Assembly (NCBI GenBank): GCA_964036155.1
Contig: OZ038422.1
Location: 35,053,201-35,117,200 of the forward strand
Origin: Diploscapter coronatus
Taxonomy: Eukaryota > Nematoda > Chromadorea > Rhabditida > Rhabditidae
Direction: 5' to 3'
Length of the DNA stretch: 64,000 nt
In this document: positions 47,949-58,600 of the stretch, piece after piece
How the letters are laid out: each line of letters starts with the position of its first letter
Position numbering within the stretch: position 1 is the stretch's first letter
Program-made: the position numbers and the translations under genes
The notes under the pieces: model-generated
What the model was told of the DNA's origin: nothing
The model's database searches: none
What the model saw: the letters and a program-made list of their open reading frames with translations, nothing else

Positions 47949-50900
47949 TTACTGCTCAAAAATTTTCTCGAAATCGACGATCAGCTTATAGCAGAAGTGG
48001 TTCAAGTTGTTGAGCTGAAAGTAACTTTTTTTCTTCTTTAAAAATTATAACGTTCCGAATTATATTGATATTTAGCTCTAATATTTCAACTTTTATCTTC
48101 TAGAGTTTTAGAGTCTTTTATTATCCTATTTCAAGATATTTACGATTTTTTTTTTTAAATTCGAATTTTTAAAATATTTACGAATTAGTTGAATATTCTG
48201 GTCTTCAAAAATGTCTAAAATCTCGCACCTGTGAGACAGGCACCTGCTGATCGGTGGGCCAGGTCAAATTCGGTCCGAACACAACCGACAGATTATTTGC
48301 TGACATCAGGTTGATTTTGCTGTGATCCGCAACCTAAAATTATAACATTTTATTCATTAGAAAATTAGAAAGTATTTTGAGAATTTTAATCTTACTTTGC
48401 TTATTAAAAATAAATCCCACCTTGGTCAAGAATTTGATGACCGTTTTGAGCAGTTGATAGTTTTCCCTGGGCAACTTCTGAACGATGAGTTTTATGGCTT
48501 CCGTTTTTCCGGGCTTGGGAACGTCTGAATAAAAACAACAGAATTTTGAAAATATGCCCCTTTCGTTTTCATATTCTCTAGAAAGTCTGAAAATAACAAG
48601 GGATCAGAAATAAAACTTTAAAAAATAATTTGAGCAAATAAAATTTTGAAAATATAAGATAAAAAGTTAAAAGACCTCCTATATTCGCATATGGCTGTAT
48701 TCACAGACGACTCTTTTTCGTATTTCTTCGCTTTTCTTATATCCCCTATCTATCCGTCTGTAAATACGGCCGTATGTAAAGATAGGAAGCCAAGTTAAAA
48801 TACCAGCCAGCGCGACGAGATCAGGATACAGAGCGTTAGTGGTGACGGGTTCGCCAAGCGACCTGAGGAAGGTCTTGAGAAGGACCGATGCATGCATCGA
48901 TGCCACTTCCTTGTTGTCCTTATATTCATCATCGTTCACGAAGTCGATTTTTTCGCCTGCAAATGAACATTTTCGATTTTTGTCTTTTATTAAAAAAAAA
49001 CTTTTAAAGCATGGAGTAAAAAGTTTATCTTTTATGTTAGAAAAATAAAATAGAAAAGATTTGTTTAACTTATAGACATTCAAAGATACAAATTTCGCCT
49101 TACCTCCTAAAATCTAAAATAAAGAAAAACTATCTGACTTTCTAAAATAGTCTTTTAAAACATACAAATTTTTATCCACTATTTTTAATTTTTTTCCAAA
49201 ATAAAAATCTTGCCCTTATTAATCCTCTCCTGGAGTCGTTTGATGCTGCCAATGTTGGCGGATTTTCGGAAGATGCCCTCGATGTCCAGAGCCTGATTCT
49301 CCAGGAATTCAATTAGCTCGACAATGATCGGGGGGACATCAGAATCCGGGTTGTGGGCCAGAATGCTGAAATTTTAAAAAATTCATATACCCTTTGATTT
49401 TTTACAACTTTCTAAGTGCATTAACTATCTGTTAGAGGCTCACTCTATCCTATTACTCTCTTTCTATAATCTCTCACCTTTTCCCCAATCTCTATCTCTC
49501 TCTCCTAGCAGTGCCGCCTCACGACACTAGCTCTTCTCCCTCCTCGTTAGTAGCTATCTCTATTCCCTGACCATTAACAATTATTGATTGACCATTCTCC
49601 TCTGAATAGTCAGTCTACCCTCCTGCTCTCCTGACGAGCGGCTGTTCTCCAATTTCCTCCGACTTCCCGGATTGTACTTTTTACCCTTGTCTCTCGTAAT
49701 AAATCCATTACTCGAGCACAAGTGTTGACTGGCATAAAAGGGCTACCATAACACTATCAGAGAAAATAATATATATTTTCTTATTTTAAAAATGAAAAGA
49801 AAACTTACAATCCGAGGGAAACACCGAACTGAGTGGTAGGCCGAGGCGGGGTGGGTGGTGTTTGCGGACGAGTTCCATTCGATCCTGAAACAGGAGCATT
49901 CAAGGTAACGTCGTGTTGCCGGATCACGTCGGGGAGGCTCAGTCTGGAATTCTTAAGTCTTATAAATTGGTTTTTTTTTTAGAAAATAGCCTAAGTTAGG
50001 AGAAAAAATTGTAAAGTAATATTTGAATTAAATTTTTTTTTAATTCCCGATTTTCGATAGAAATATAATATAAAAAATGCCAAGCTCTGAAAATATTCGA
50101 AATTGATATTTTCATTTAAAAAACTTTAATATTATTCTAATTCTTTCAATTTTCTGAAAAGAGCAGTTTGAAAAATTTGGTCTCCTATATTATACACCGC
50201 CGGAGCACCGACACTGCTCGTAAAAGACATAGGCTCTTTTTCTTATTTCTGCCCTTTGTCTACATTCTTCTACCTTAAAATCCGGTGCCTAATACAGACG
50301 GGTGTCGGTGTACCGGTGATGTATAATACAGCAAGCCGAAAATTGTATCCTATTTTGGAAATATTTGTTGAAACCCACCTCGCAACAGATAGCGCCTGCT
50401 CCAGATCGTCGATTTTCATGACGTAGTGGAATTTGTCCTCGAATTTCGCAGAAATGAACGGCTTGAAAAAGCCCCATAAAATTCGAATGAATCGAGTCGG
50501 GTGCACCACGTACAATGCTTTCAGGTTCTTTTTGTACCTGAATTAAAAAAGTACATTTCCCCGCAGAATAATAATATTATAAAGATTTATGGCTATTTGG
50601 AAACCGCGAGACCACGAGCTATAGGAGAAATAGTATAGGGTTAGGGTAGGGTATGGGGAATGGTAGACTTTCTTTTTCCACACTATTTCTCAATGTCTCG
50701 TGGTCTCGTGATCTCGCGGCTTCCAAGTTGCCATCATTTATAGAAGTCTTTTCGTCTTCAGTTTTGGTTCAGCATATTTTTTCAAATATTTTCTTTAATT
50801 TTTTTTGCTAATTTCTACCTCCTATCCAGAATCTTATAGGCCTGAAAAAGCCACTTCACGGGAGGCTTGTTGTGGCTTCTCAACCCGTAGTGAAAATAGA

Positions 50901-51942
50901 CAATCGTATAGTCCAAGTCGACCACCTAAAACGTTCGAAAATTAGAGCAAAAATATACGTCTCAAAAGCTAATTAATAAAAACAACATATAAAATACGAA
51001 TAGAACGCATCAAGGTGAAACGGTGATAGTTGAATAAAGTGAATGTCTAGCTTTCAAGACAACTTCTATTGATTGGCAGAAAATCAAATTAGGAAATTAA
51101 AAATACAAATTTTAATAAGTTTCAAAAAAGTACCTTATCCAGATGGTACTGCAGAAATTTGAGAAGCTGAGCATGATCGAAGCCCTTACTCGAAGGCAGT
51201 CTGTAGGCGTAGATCACTATGATCGGCCTGAAAAGCAGTTTATTTTTAAATATGCTTCAACAATTGATATATCCAAGTTCCAAAATCACTATGCCCATTC
51301 TTCTGCATATCGAAAATCAAATACTCACAAAAATAAATAAAAACTTGAATTACGAGATCAGAGTTAATATTTTCAAAAATTAAAAAAGACCACTTTAGTC
51401 TCCGCCTTATTCCCACCACCATCACCCTCTTTTTTGGAAAATAGCGTGGGAAAAAGAGGATGGGAACTACAAGGAGCCAAAGAACCGACCTGCCGACCCT
51501 GTCGCCGTCAGCGATAACCTCGATGATCTCTTGCTGGGCGATGGTCGCAAACGTTTCGTCGAAAGCGTCCACCCCGCCGAGCTCTGATTCGAAATCCTCC
51601 CTCTCCAAAAATGATCGAGAGTTCGGCAGCGACGTGTTGTCGAATGAAACTGGAAAATAATCAAAGTATTCAATATATTAACTTCTCAAAAAATAACAAA
51701 AAATCTAGTGAAAAGCCATTAAAGATTTTAGCAGGTAGTTTGTCTAAGTCTCTTGAATTTTATATTTCCTTCTGAAATATTATAATTCAGCAAAGAAGCT
51801 AAAAATTGACAAACTACTCACTGGTATTGTCTCCGGGAGATAGCAAGTCGTCATCGGCGAACCCGTCCTCCTGTTCCACGAAAACATCGTCGTTCCTGTC
51901 TTCAGAAGGTTTGACGTCGTCCTCGCCGGTCGTCGTCGACAT
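47949..51942 (-). CDS. ARHGAP1: ARHGAP1-like protein: BCH/Sec14 domain plus RhoGAP
   Basis: Eleven exons, all in phase, give 446 residues: 51822-51942, 51490-51649, 51134-51227, 50819-50925, 50379-50537, 49809-49943, 49214-49365, 48804-48956, 48421-48524, 48244-48333, 47949-48014. An acidic N-terminus leads to a BCH/Sec14-like domain (about 94-225: [54 protein letters not shown]). A proline-rich link ([10 protein letters not shown]) and a RhoGAP domain (about 250-446) follow, with the arginine finger in EGIFRKSA and [10 protein letters not shown]. Length and order match human ARHGAP1 (439). Such proteins switch off Cdc42/Rho GTPases on membranes. Intron 7 is a GC-AG intron (AAGG|GCAAGA). Intron 6 carries a solo LTR. 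Confidence 0.92.
48678..48786. mobile_element. Palindromic MITE in ARHGAP1 intron 8
   Basis: CCTATATTCGCATATGGCTG on the left pairs with the right-arm complement CCTATCTTTACATACGGCCG, then CAGACG on both arms. About 109 nt, non-coding. Confidence 0.6.
49430..49753 (+). mobile_element. Solo LTR with intact 5-bp target duplication
   Basis: Starts TGTTAGAGGCTC and ends GCTACCATAACA. CTATC directly flanks both sides (49425-49429, 49754-49758), the 5-bp duplication made by LTR integrases. GTAATAAATCC near the 3' end is a likely poly(A) signal. It shares its start with the LTR at 41721-42105. It lies in ARHGAP1 intron 6, antisense to the host gene. Confidence 0.88.
50188..50328. mobile_element. 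Palindromic MITE in ARHGAP1 intron 5
   Basis: TATTATACACCGCCGGAGCA on the left matches the right-arm complement TATTATACATCACCGGTACA, and both continue CCGACAC. It is 141 nt long. Confidence 0.7.
50589..50734. mobile_element. Palindromic MITE in ARHGAP1 intron 4
   Basis: ATGGCTATTTGGAAACCGCG pairs with the right-arm complement ATGGCAACTTGGAAGCCGCG. The arms continue AGACCACGAG. The centre TAGTATAGGGTTAGGGTAGG is shared with the IFT74 intron 10 element. Confidence 0.7.
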
Positions 51943-52237
51943 TCTGAATTCGAAATGATGTCGAAAATCGAAAAATTAGAATAAAACGAGCGAGAGCACG
52001 AGTCAAAACGAAAACGCGCTCGATTTTGCAGAGTGGACGTTCGTTGTATACTCACTTCGTTGGCTCGTCGAATTTTCATTTTTCGCATTTTTTTCCGGAG
52101 TTTTAGTTTTTCATTGAGTATACGTCTTTGTTGTTATAAATTACCTCTACTATATATGATAGTGTCATAGGGGCGTAGGCTAGCGCCACTCGAAAACATT
52201 CGACTTGTTTTTAAATGACGCCCTCTGTAATTTTCAG
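51943..52237. promoter_or_regulatory. Candidate bidirectional promoter between ARHGAP1 and the zinc-ribbon gene
   Basis: Only 295 nt separate the two divergent ATG codons. ACCTCTACTATATATGATAG near 52143 resembles a TATA region. TAATTTTCAG immediately before the plus-strand ATG looks like a splice or spliced-leader acceptor. Confidence 0.5.
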
Positions 52238-53889
52238 ATGTCGGATTTGCCAGGTACGTCTGGATCGTCTTCCTCGAATCGCATAGCGGGGGCGGGCACA
52301 GACGTGTGCATCGCCGATGTTTGGCTCAACTTGCCCACCCACAAATGGTATGCCGATTTTTTAAACCTTAAAAATAACGTCTCTAAAAATTGCACATTTT
52401 TGTATCGAGCGTTTAAATACGTCGTCTTCTTCTTTTTCTTCTTGAAATTTTTAAAATACCCTCTTTTTTTAAAGAAATTACCTATTTAACGTCCTTTTGA
52501 TTTTGAAAAGGATAATTTTACGTCTTTTCTTGAACAATTCAAAATGGAGTAATTTTGAGGCTGGGAGAAACTAAGTCCAAACCGATCGTCAACAAGCAGC
52601 AAATACCCAAAGATTTGGCGGGCATTTTCGCTCCGTTTTTGCCGGCCGCCGCCCCGTCGCCAGCCTTTCCATCCGCATCCACACTGCAAACGCCTACCAG
52701 AAGCGGTAAAAATTTGCACTTCTTTTTTTCAAATTTAGTCAATTTTCTCATTTTTATCTGAAAAAGAAATCAAATCCATACAAGAACTCGGCATGAAATT
52801 TTCTACTTTTAAAATCAGCCACTTTGTACTCTTTTCATTTAAAAACCCAAGATTTTTGCCAAATCGATTTTTTCACGACCTGAAAATTATTAAATAGGTT
52901 CGAACAATCTCCTGAAAAAAATTAATTTCGATATTTCAGCCGGAAATCGCCATGTGCATCAGCTACAGCGGAACGAGTCCTCGGGCGACGAGATTCAGTC
53001 GCCGAAGAGCAGCTACACCAAGCGGCTACGCGCCAGCCAGCATATCGCTGATACGGTCATTTTTTTTTTTAGAAATTTTTAAAGATATTTTCTGAAAAAT
53101 TATAATTTGAAAGAAAAACTCTTTGAAAGCTTATCTTGTTTAATGGCATACATTTGACGATATAATATTTTTATATTGTTTTTGAATAGCACTTTTAGGA
53201 CATCCTCCGTTGTCTGAAGTGCAAGGGCGTCGTGTTGCGAGTCATCGAGATCGGGAACGGCCAGGTACACTTTTTCTTAATTTTTTTTCAAAAATTAATT
53301 TACTTTCTTTAAAAAGTGTTTATCAAGATTTTGTTCCTTTTTAAAATTGAGCAGCTAAAATTTTTCTTCAAAAATTAAAAATTATTACTTTTCAGAACCT
53401 TCTTGAGTGCGCCAATTACAACTGCCTGGCGAGCATCAAAAGGACCAATATCCCCGCGGGAACGATCATCGACCGGCTCAGGAATACGGTATTCTATTTT
53501 TAGATTAATTCAAAAATGTTATTCTCTTGAACTTTATTTTTTTTAATTTTATTTTGTTGATTTAAAAAGTAAAATTCAGAAATTCGACAAAGGGTGGTGT
53601 GGATCTTCGGCGTCTGAATACGTGTACCCGAAGTTCACCGAGGAGCATATTCAAGATAAGAGGTTAGGAAAATTGGAAAATAAAAAATAATAAAAGATGT
53701 AAATATTTGTAAAAATGGAAAATATAAGAATTTTTTAATACAAAATTCAAATTTTCCAGCTTCGGCTTGGACCTGCACAAGGCGCGAATGCTGTCGACGC
53801 CCCACCACATCGAGCCGAAACTCACCAACGAGCAGTTCAACTTCTACACCAACGTCCCTGGTCAAACCAAAAAAGCGCTTTATCTGTAG
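52238..53889 (+). CDS. Unrecognised protein with a zinc-ribbon-like motif
   Basis: Seven exons, all in phase, give 247 residues: 52238-52347, 52560-52705, 52940-53055, 53199-53264, 53396-53488, 53580-53662, 53760-53889. I do not recognise the family. Visible features are a Ser/Gly-rich start, then GTDVCIADVWLNLPTHKWLG; a proline/alanine-rich linker (about 60-80); a polar segment; and a candidate zinc ribbon across exons 4-5 with CLKC, then 18 residues to CANYNC. The C-terminal half, with WCGSSASEYVYPKF and LDLHKARMLSTPHH, looks conserved in style. There is no signal peptide or membrane segment, so it is probably nuclear or cytosolic. It lies head-to-head with ARHGAP1, which may mean shared regulation. 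Confidence 0.75.
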
Positions 53890-55467
53890 GATCGTTTTTC
53901 CTTAAAAATCTAGAGTACAAGACCTGGTATTTTAATTTTTAATGGGCCTTATTTTATGTTTTTAAGTCACTTATATTTTTATTTTCTATAGAAACCTCAA
54001 ATAAAAGTCGCAGATCTATTTTTTCCTACTTTTCTAGGACATCTATACCTATCCCATCAAAAATACTATTTTCTAAAGAGAATGATACTTTCCCTTCCAA
54101 GATTGAGCTTAAAAATATGCCCATCCAAAATTAACCAAATTATTTTTGTGGTTGACGATTTCCCTTGAAATTCCCCGATGACTTTATTGATCTCTCTCTG
54201 AGCTCTTTTCGTATTAACATAAGGGTTTGTTTTCCGAAAACAATACTGTTGATAATTGTTTATTTTGTCTTTGAAAATGACTTATAAATATTTCTTCTGG
54301 AAGATTTTAGGCACAACGCTTTATTGATCTATCACAATTTTTCTTGATAAGAACACAAAATGGCTGATTTATGACAAACAAGTAAACCATACTCCGCAAA
54401 ATAAGTCACGAATCAAACAATTAGACGTCTTCAAAGATTCAAAAACTAAATAGAGTAAAAAATGATGATTTTCAAAAACCTGCCTATCAAAATTCGAATT
54501 TTGAAGACAATTTGATAAGAAATTCGCTTTTCTGGAAACTGATGAAAATAGGCATTTTTGGATGTAACCCATAATGAGTTTAGATAAATGAGTTAGGGGT
54601 AATTATAACCGAAATAGAAAAATAGGCTAACCGATCCAAGTAAATTAGAATCACAATTTAATGGACACCTGAATGATACCTGCACAAAATGGGGCATTTG
54701 GAAAATCCAAAACTTTACGAAATAGTATGTAGGATCAGGAGAACAGAAGGGTATTTTTCCCCCTTTCCTAATACTAGTTCCCAAATTGCCTAAAGTGGGC
54801 GTGAGCGAAGCAGGTGTCAAATCAAGTAAACATCAAGTTTCTCTATCACTTTTCTTCCCGCAAAAATTAAATAAATAAATGCAAAAGTGAACGATTTTGT
54901 GGGTTTTGGAATGAGTTCTAGGACTTGCAAAAGTCTAACCGAAATCCTGCAAGAATCTTGGAATGATCTACCCCAAAACAGTAAAAATACACACTGCAAT
55001 AGGTTTCAAAATAATTTAAGAAGAAGATCTTACAAAAATGGCATTTTTGAAGTTGAATTTTCCGGAATTCATGAAGAATCTTGTCCTGGTCATATCTTGC
55101 TCTGAGCTGAATTGTAGAGTTTAAAAGTTTCAGACCTTTATTGTTAAAAAATATTTTCGCAATTTTACTCTACCTTTTCCTGTAAGTTATGAAAATTCTA
55201 AGTTTTAAGAAGTATGCTTCACTCTCACGTGATTATTCCTCATTTTTTAATATTCCGAAAATCACAACTTAAAAATGTTTCTAAATTTTAAGGCCTAAAG
55301 CAATCTTTCTCTTCCTTTTCTCTCAATTTTTTCAACTGTTTCACTTTGATCTGTTATTGTCGACGGCTGTATTCCTCAACGGGTAGGAAGACTAGGAGGG
55401 AGTATAGGAAATGAGAGAAATAAGAAAAAGAGCGATTGACAAATACAGTCGTCAATGTTGATCAACC
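53890..55467. other. Convergent intergenic DNA
   Basis: AT-rich, no supported exon. It separates the 3' end of the zinc-ribbon gene from that of the MUT-7-like gene. A hairpin near 55360-55450 (TGTCGACGGCTGTA against TACAGTCGTCAATG) may be a further small repeat. Confidence 0.45.
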
Positions 55468-55615
55468 GTTAGGGTTCGTTCAGACTCAGTTGCAATTCCT
55501 TCGAAATAGCATGAGAAATCAGGAGAACACAAGAAATTATGCAATCACGCTTTCTTCATTTCTCATGCTATTTCGAGCGAGTTGCAACGCAACTAAGTCT
55601 GAATGGACCCTTAAC
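55468..55615. mobile_element. Palindromic MITE near the MUT-7-like 3' end
   Basis: GTTAGGGTTCGTTCAGACTC pairs with the right-arm complement GTTAAGGGTCCATTCAGACT. Both arms continue to CGAAATAGCATGAGAAAT. It lies 56 nt past the stop and is likely in the 3' UTR. Confidence 0.75.
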
Positions 55616-55670
55616 AAGTACAGGAGGCAAAAACACATATTTGGTCTTACCGGGTTTCTTTTAAGTCGAA

Positions 55671-58600
55671 TTATGGGAATTCCTGAAGGAGGGGCAGATG
55701 TGCTTTGATGGGTGTTTGGGCGTCGAGCACGTGCTCCATGCCGACGTTGAGTCTTGAAGCCCACTCCACGCACTTGTCATATAGCATGAGAATGCAGTAC
55801 GCGTCCATCGCTGCATAGCGGATCTGCAAGGAAATTTTGTTCATTTTTATTTTTGAAATTGGAAAAATAATTTAAACAATTTTTAAACATACTTGCAGTG
55901 GCCTGAGCGGTCTGCGATTCCACACGCTGCACTGCTCGGTTTTGTCGAGGGCGTGACCGAGAATCTGGAATTTTATTTCCTAAATTTTGCAAACATTTTA
56001 TCTTGAAAAATTATTTTTGTTTAAATTTTAGTTATTTCAAACGATTTTTTAAAATCCCAATTTTACCTGGAAGCAGAGACTGGAAAGCCCTTTTTGAATG
56101 GTTCTTTGAGCGGGTGATTCCACCTGAAAAGGCAAACATTTAAAAAATATATATTTTTAAAAAAAATAATACTGGTCTCCTGGGCTTGTTGGTGTCATCG
56201 CTTTTCGAGATCTCCCTTTCCTTGTTCTTCTCCTTTTCTTTTCCATCAGTCTTTTCGCCGTCCTTGCTCTCAACCGACTCGTCAGCTCCGGCGTGATTCC
56301 TCAATTCAGAAGGCTCCGCCGCAGCGCCGTACGCAAGGAACTCCTCGTCATCCTAGAAAAAGATTTTTAAAATCGTACTTTAACAAAACCGCGGTTTTTA
56401 ATTACATTTTGAATTTCGATTTTAAGGAAATCTAATTTTTATTTTTTCAGACTTACATCCAAATATTCAGGAGGGACGAATTCATTGGAAATTTCTGGAA
56501 AAGTACCGTTGTCCAAGTTTGGGAAGAGCTCTTCCTTGATTTTGCCCCCATCAGGACGCATTTCTGTTTTCTCGAGCAACTGAAAAAACACGTCTTTTTC
56601 AAATAACTATTTTCTTGATAAATGCATTTTCAGTAAGAAATTTGTTGAAAGAGAAGGTTTTAGAATAAATCACGAAATTTAAAAAATGTACTTTTCTGAA
56701 ATATCATATTTTTCGAAGGAGAAAATTTTCAAAATCTTTCTTTTTCTAAAACTTCAAAAATTTACATCCACAACGACTTTCCCGATGCAATAGAGACTCT
56801 TGGGCTCGTACAGAGCGCTGCACTTTCTCATCACCGCGCGCAACTGACTCAGGTCCTCGTTGAATTGAAAACCTACAAATTTCATTTCAATATTTTTTTA
56901 TCAAACCTGAAACCACAAGTCTCAGAATCTTCAAAGATAAACATTTTCACGCCTTTCATCTCATGTTATTTCACTGTTTGAACATACAAAACTTCTTTTT
57001 TAAAATTGTTTTTCAAGTTCAGAAAATAAGTTTAGAGAAATTCGAATACATTCTTTCAGCTAAGTAATATCAGCGAATTTTTTCCGGTAATGAAATCAAA
57101 TCTAAAATTTCCAATTTGTTTTCAAAAGCCTACCAATTTTGATGATTTTCTCGTGGCTAAAGAACCACTGGACGAACCATTCGAGTTTGTTGCCCGTTGC
57201 CTGATTTTGGCCTTCGAAGTCCTTGCTCTCGATGTCGATGATGAACACCGCGTTTCTTACCGCCAGCTGTAGGATAGAGGCTCTGCAATGTATCTTTTTA
57301 TTTTTTTCAAAATTTATGTTTCTAAGAACAAGAAAGGCTAAAACGTTTCAGAAATTTTAGAGAAACGAATTTAGCATAAAATCACTTTTTTGTAAAGAAA
57401 AAAATTCTAGAAACGTATCTTTCTTGAGTGAAAATCTTGTCATTTTCTAAAATTTCGTTTTTCAATATATTTTAAAAGCTCAAGAAAAATAAAGATTTTG
57501 AAATAAATTTTCAGACTTCTCAAAAATCGAGCCGCAGACAGAATAGTGCGTCTCTTCGAGAGAGAGAAAAAGAAGATATGCTCTTTTTCTCTCTCAATAT
57601 GACAGTATATTTTTTGCGGGTCGCGCGTTTTGAGAAGTCTGCAAATTTCTCATCCTCTAAAAAAATAAAATGCTGACCGACTATAAGCCAAGTAAGCACT
57701 CCACTCCGCGTCGATGCCGACGATCACATTTCCATTCGATCGGATCGACTCCTGCAGCACCTCGCTCACGCCGTGCAATTGCTGCTCCAACGTGACGAAG
57801 TTGATCGACTGCAATTTTTTCTATTTTATTTTTTAAGTCGACTTTTCTTTATTTTCGAAGTAATAAAGATAGGTATTATTGGTCTTTTAGAGAAGATCTT
57901 TAAAAATACTGATTTTGAAAGGAGCCTCAACAAAAATGTCTTTTTCTTACAAAAATTGGATTTTTTCATTTTGTATTAAAAATAGGATTCTCACCTCAAC
58001 TTCTTTAGGGAAATTCAGACTGTCCGGAATATTGGTGAGCGGATCGACTTTGGAGACCGAGGCTCTGAAAAAAAAAAGAATTTTAAAAGTGGTCACGTTC
58101 TAAAATTTGTAAAAGTTGTCGTTTTTGAAATTTCAACATTCGTCATTTTTGAAAATTTGAAAAAAAAAAAACCCCCACGAGAAAGGAATGTGCTTTTTAT
58201 CCATACTGGCCGGGTACATTCTGGACCAGTAGTGCGCGGCGCCGTAGTCGTGGCAGACTTTCTCCAAGTGCTCGCAAATGAACTTTTTCAGTTTGCCTCT
58301 TTGCGAAAGAACCGTCCAAATCAAGTCGTACAGCTGCTCTTCTTTCCAGGTCTGAAGATAAAAGAATTGAAAACATTCTAAATGATAAAATTTTGGGTCT
58401 CTTGTAGCTACCACTCTTTTTATTTTCTCCATACTATTTCTCAGAAAAGAAGGAGATAACTACAGGAGGGTGATTGTGGGAAGAGTGGAAACTACAGTGA
58501 GCGAAATTTTGAAATATCAATTTTGAGAGTGATTTTTGTACGCTTTTCAAGGAAAAAGTACTTTTGAGCATTCTCTTTAAAAAAAAAAAAAAGCCGACCT

